From Anaerolineaceae bacterium UBA4799 (GTDB taxonomy: Bacteria; Chloroflexota; Anaerolineae; Anaerolineales; Anaerolineaceae): a stretch of 14,890 nucleotides of DNA. The position numbers and the translations under genes were made by a program. This document shows, piece by piece, positions 14,654 through 14,890 of the stretch; the first letter of the stretch is position 1, and each line of letters starts with the position of its first letter. The stretch lies in the NCBI GenBank assembly GCA_002402725.1, contig DHGL01000036.1:51833-66722 (forward strand), given 5' to 3'. A model generated the notes under the pieces. That model saw only the letters and a list, made by a program, of their open reading frames with translations. It was not told the DNA's origin and did no database searches.

Positions 14654-14890
14654 CTAGTGTTTTCCGAAATCAAATAAACGGTCGAACTGGTAGCCTGATT
14701 TTGTTTCGATTTTCTTAAGCCTGTTTAATATCTCATCGATGTTCAATACTACCTCGGTGAGTGTGGCAGCGTCTGCTTCGGGGTTTGCTGCGTACTGGTG
14801 GAGAACGATGAGCGCCAGCCACCAAATGAGGACATCATAAGATTCACGGTTGTACCAGAGAATATCCTGATAGCGGTTCACACGCAGGAA
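14654..14890 (-). CDS. C-terminal fragment of an unidentified protein (5' end outside window)
   Basis: The frame stays open from the right edge to the TAG at 14654 and gives the last 78 residues of a protein. A GTG at 14881 could be a start, but the frame continues upstream (FLR before it) and no ribosome site is visible, so I read it as the end of a longer gene. The visible part starts VNRYQDILWYNRESYDVLIW and continues with a hydrophobic helix, then an acidic, helical tail (LTEVVLNIDEILNRLKKIET). My impression is that such tails end alpha-amylase-like proteins of Chloroflexota, which would suit the GH57 neighbour, but this comes from memory and is weak. It converges on the GH57 gene with one base between the stop codons. 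Confidence 0.6.
   Translation of the reverse strand, partial: FLRVNRYQDILWYNRESYDVLIWWLALIVLHQYAANPEADAATLTEVVLNIDEILNRLKKIETKSGYQFDRLFDFGKH

Noticed and set aside
1..14890. CRISPR arrays, insertion sequences, phage or defence genes, tRNA or rRNA genes
   Set aside because: I scanned by eye for repeated spacers, transposase or integrase motifs and tRNA-like ends and found none. The window is ordinary chromosomal gene content.

Overview
The window is continuous bacterial chromosome at roughly 50-55% GC by eye. It is densely coding, with no gene-free stretch longer than about 135 bases. No rRNA, tRNA, CRISPR array, insertion sequence or phage gene is visible. The gene set suggests an anaerobic, amino-acid-fermenting member of the Chloroflexota, most likely Anaerolineae: an ornithine-fermentation operon, an ftsZ with no ftsA or mur genes beside it, lineage-type hypothetical proteins around ftsZ, and a short GH57 glycosidase. 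This placement is an inference from gene content and was not tested by any search.

Region 1 (1-4696, all minus strand) is an ornithine-degradation operon transcribed ord > ortA > ortB > oraS > oraE. oraE runs off the left edge and loses its C-terminal cobalamin domain. The pathway rearranges D-ornithine to 2,4-diaminopentanoate (OraSE), deaminates it oxidatively to 2-amino-4-oxopentanoate (Ord), and cleaves that with CoA to acetyl-CoA and alanine (OrtAB). The ornithine racemase is not in the window.

Region 2 (4807-7732, minus) holds two overlapping genes: a YgiQ-type radical SAM protein, and downstream of it a THUMP/RlmL-type RNA methyltransferase. Region 3 (7835-8376, minus) is a single SlyD-like FKBP prolyl isomerase gene with its own extended -10 promoter and a strong intrinsic terminator.

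Region 4 (8480-12246, minus) is a cell-division and envelope cluster. It runs from a 448-residue protein with a barrel-like body and a cell-wall-binding-like tail, to FtsZ, a 72-residue hypothetical protein, a small membrane protein, and then, behind its own promoter, a membrane-anchored protein faintly like LytR-CpsA-Psr. FtsZ has histidine where the family has a catalytic aspartate in the T7 loop.

Region 5 (12346-14652, plus) is divergent from region 4. It contains an NAD(P)-binding SDR protein, probably made from a nearly leaderless mRNA, and a GH57-family glycosidase of unusually short length. A minus-strand gene fragment converges on it at the right edge with one base between the stop codons.

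Several promoters in the window share an extended -10 of the form TGnTAnAnT, three of them embedded in GATGTTA or ATGTTA. I found no clear new defence or mobile system. The best leads are the FtsZ substitution, the uncharacterised genes packed around ftsZ, and the operator-like repeats over two promoters.
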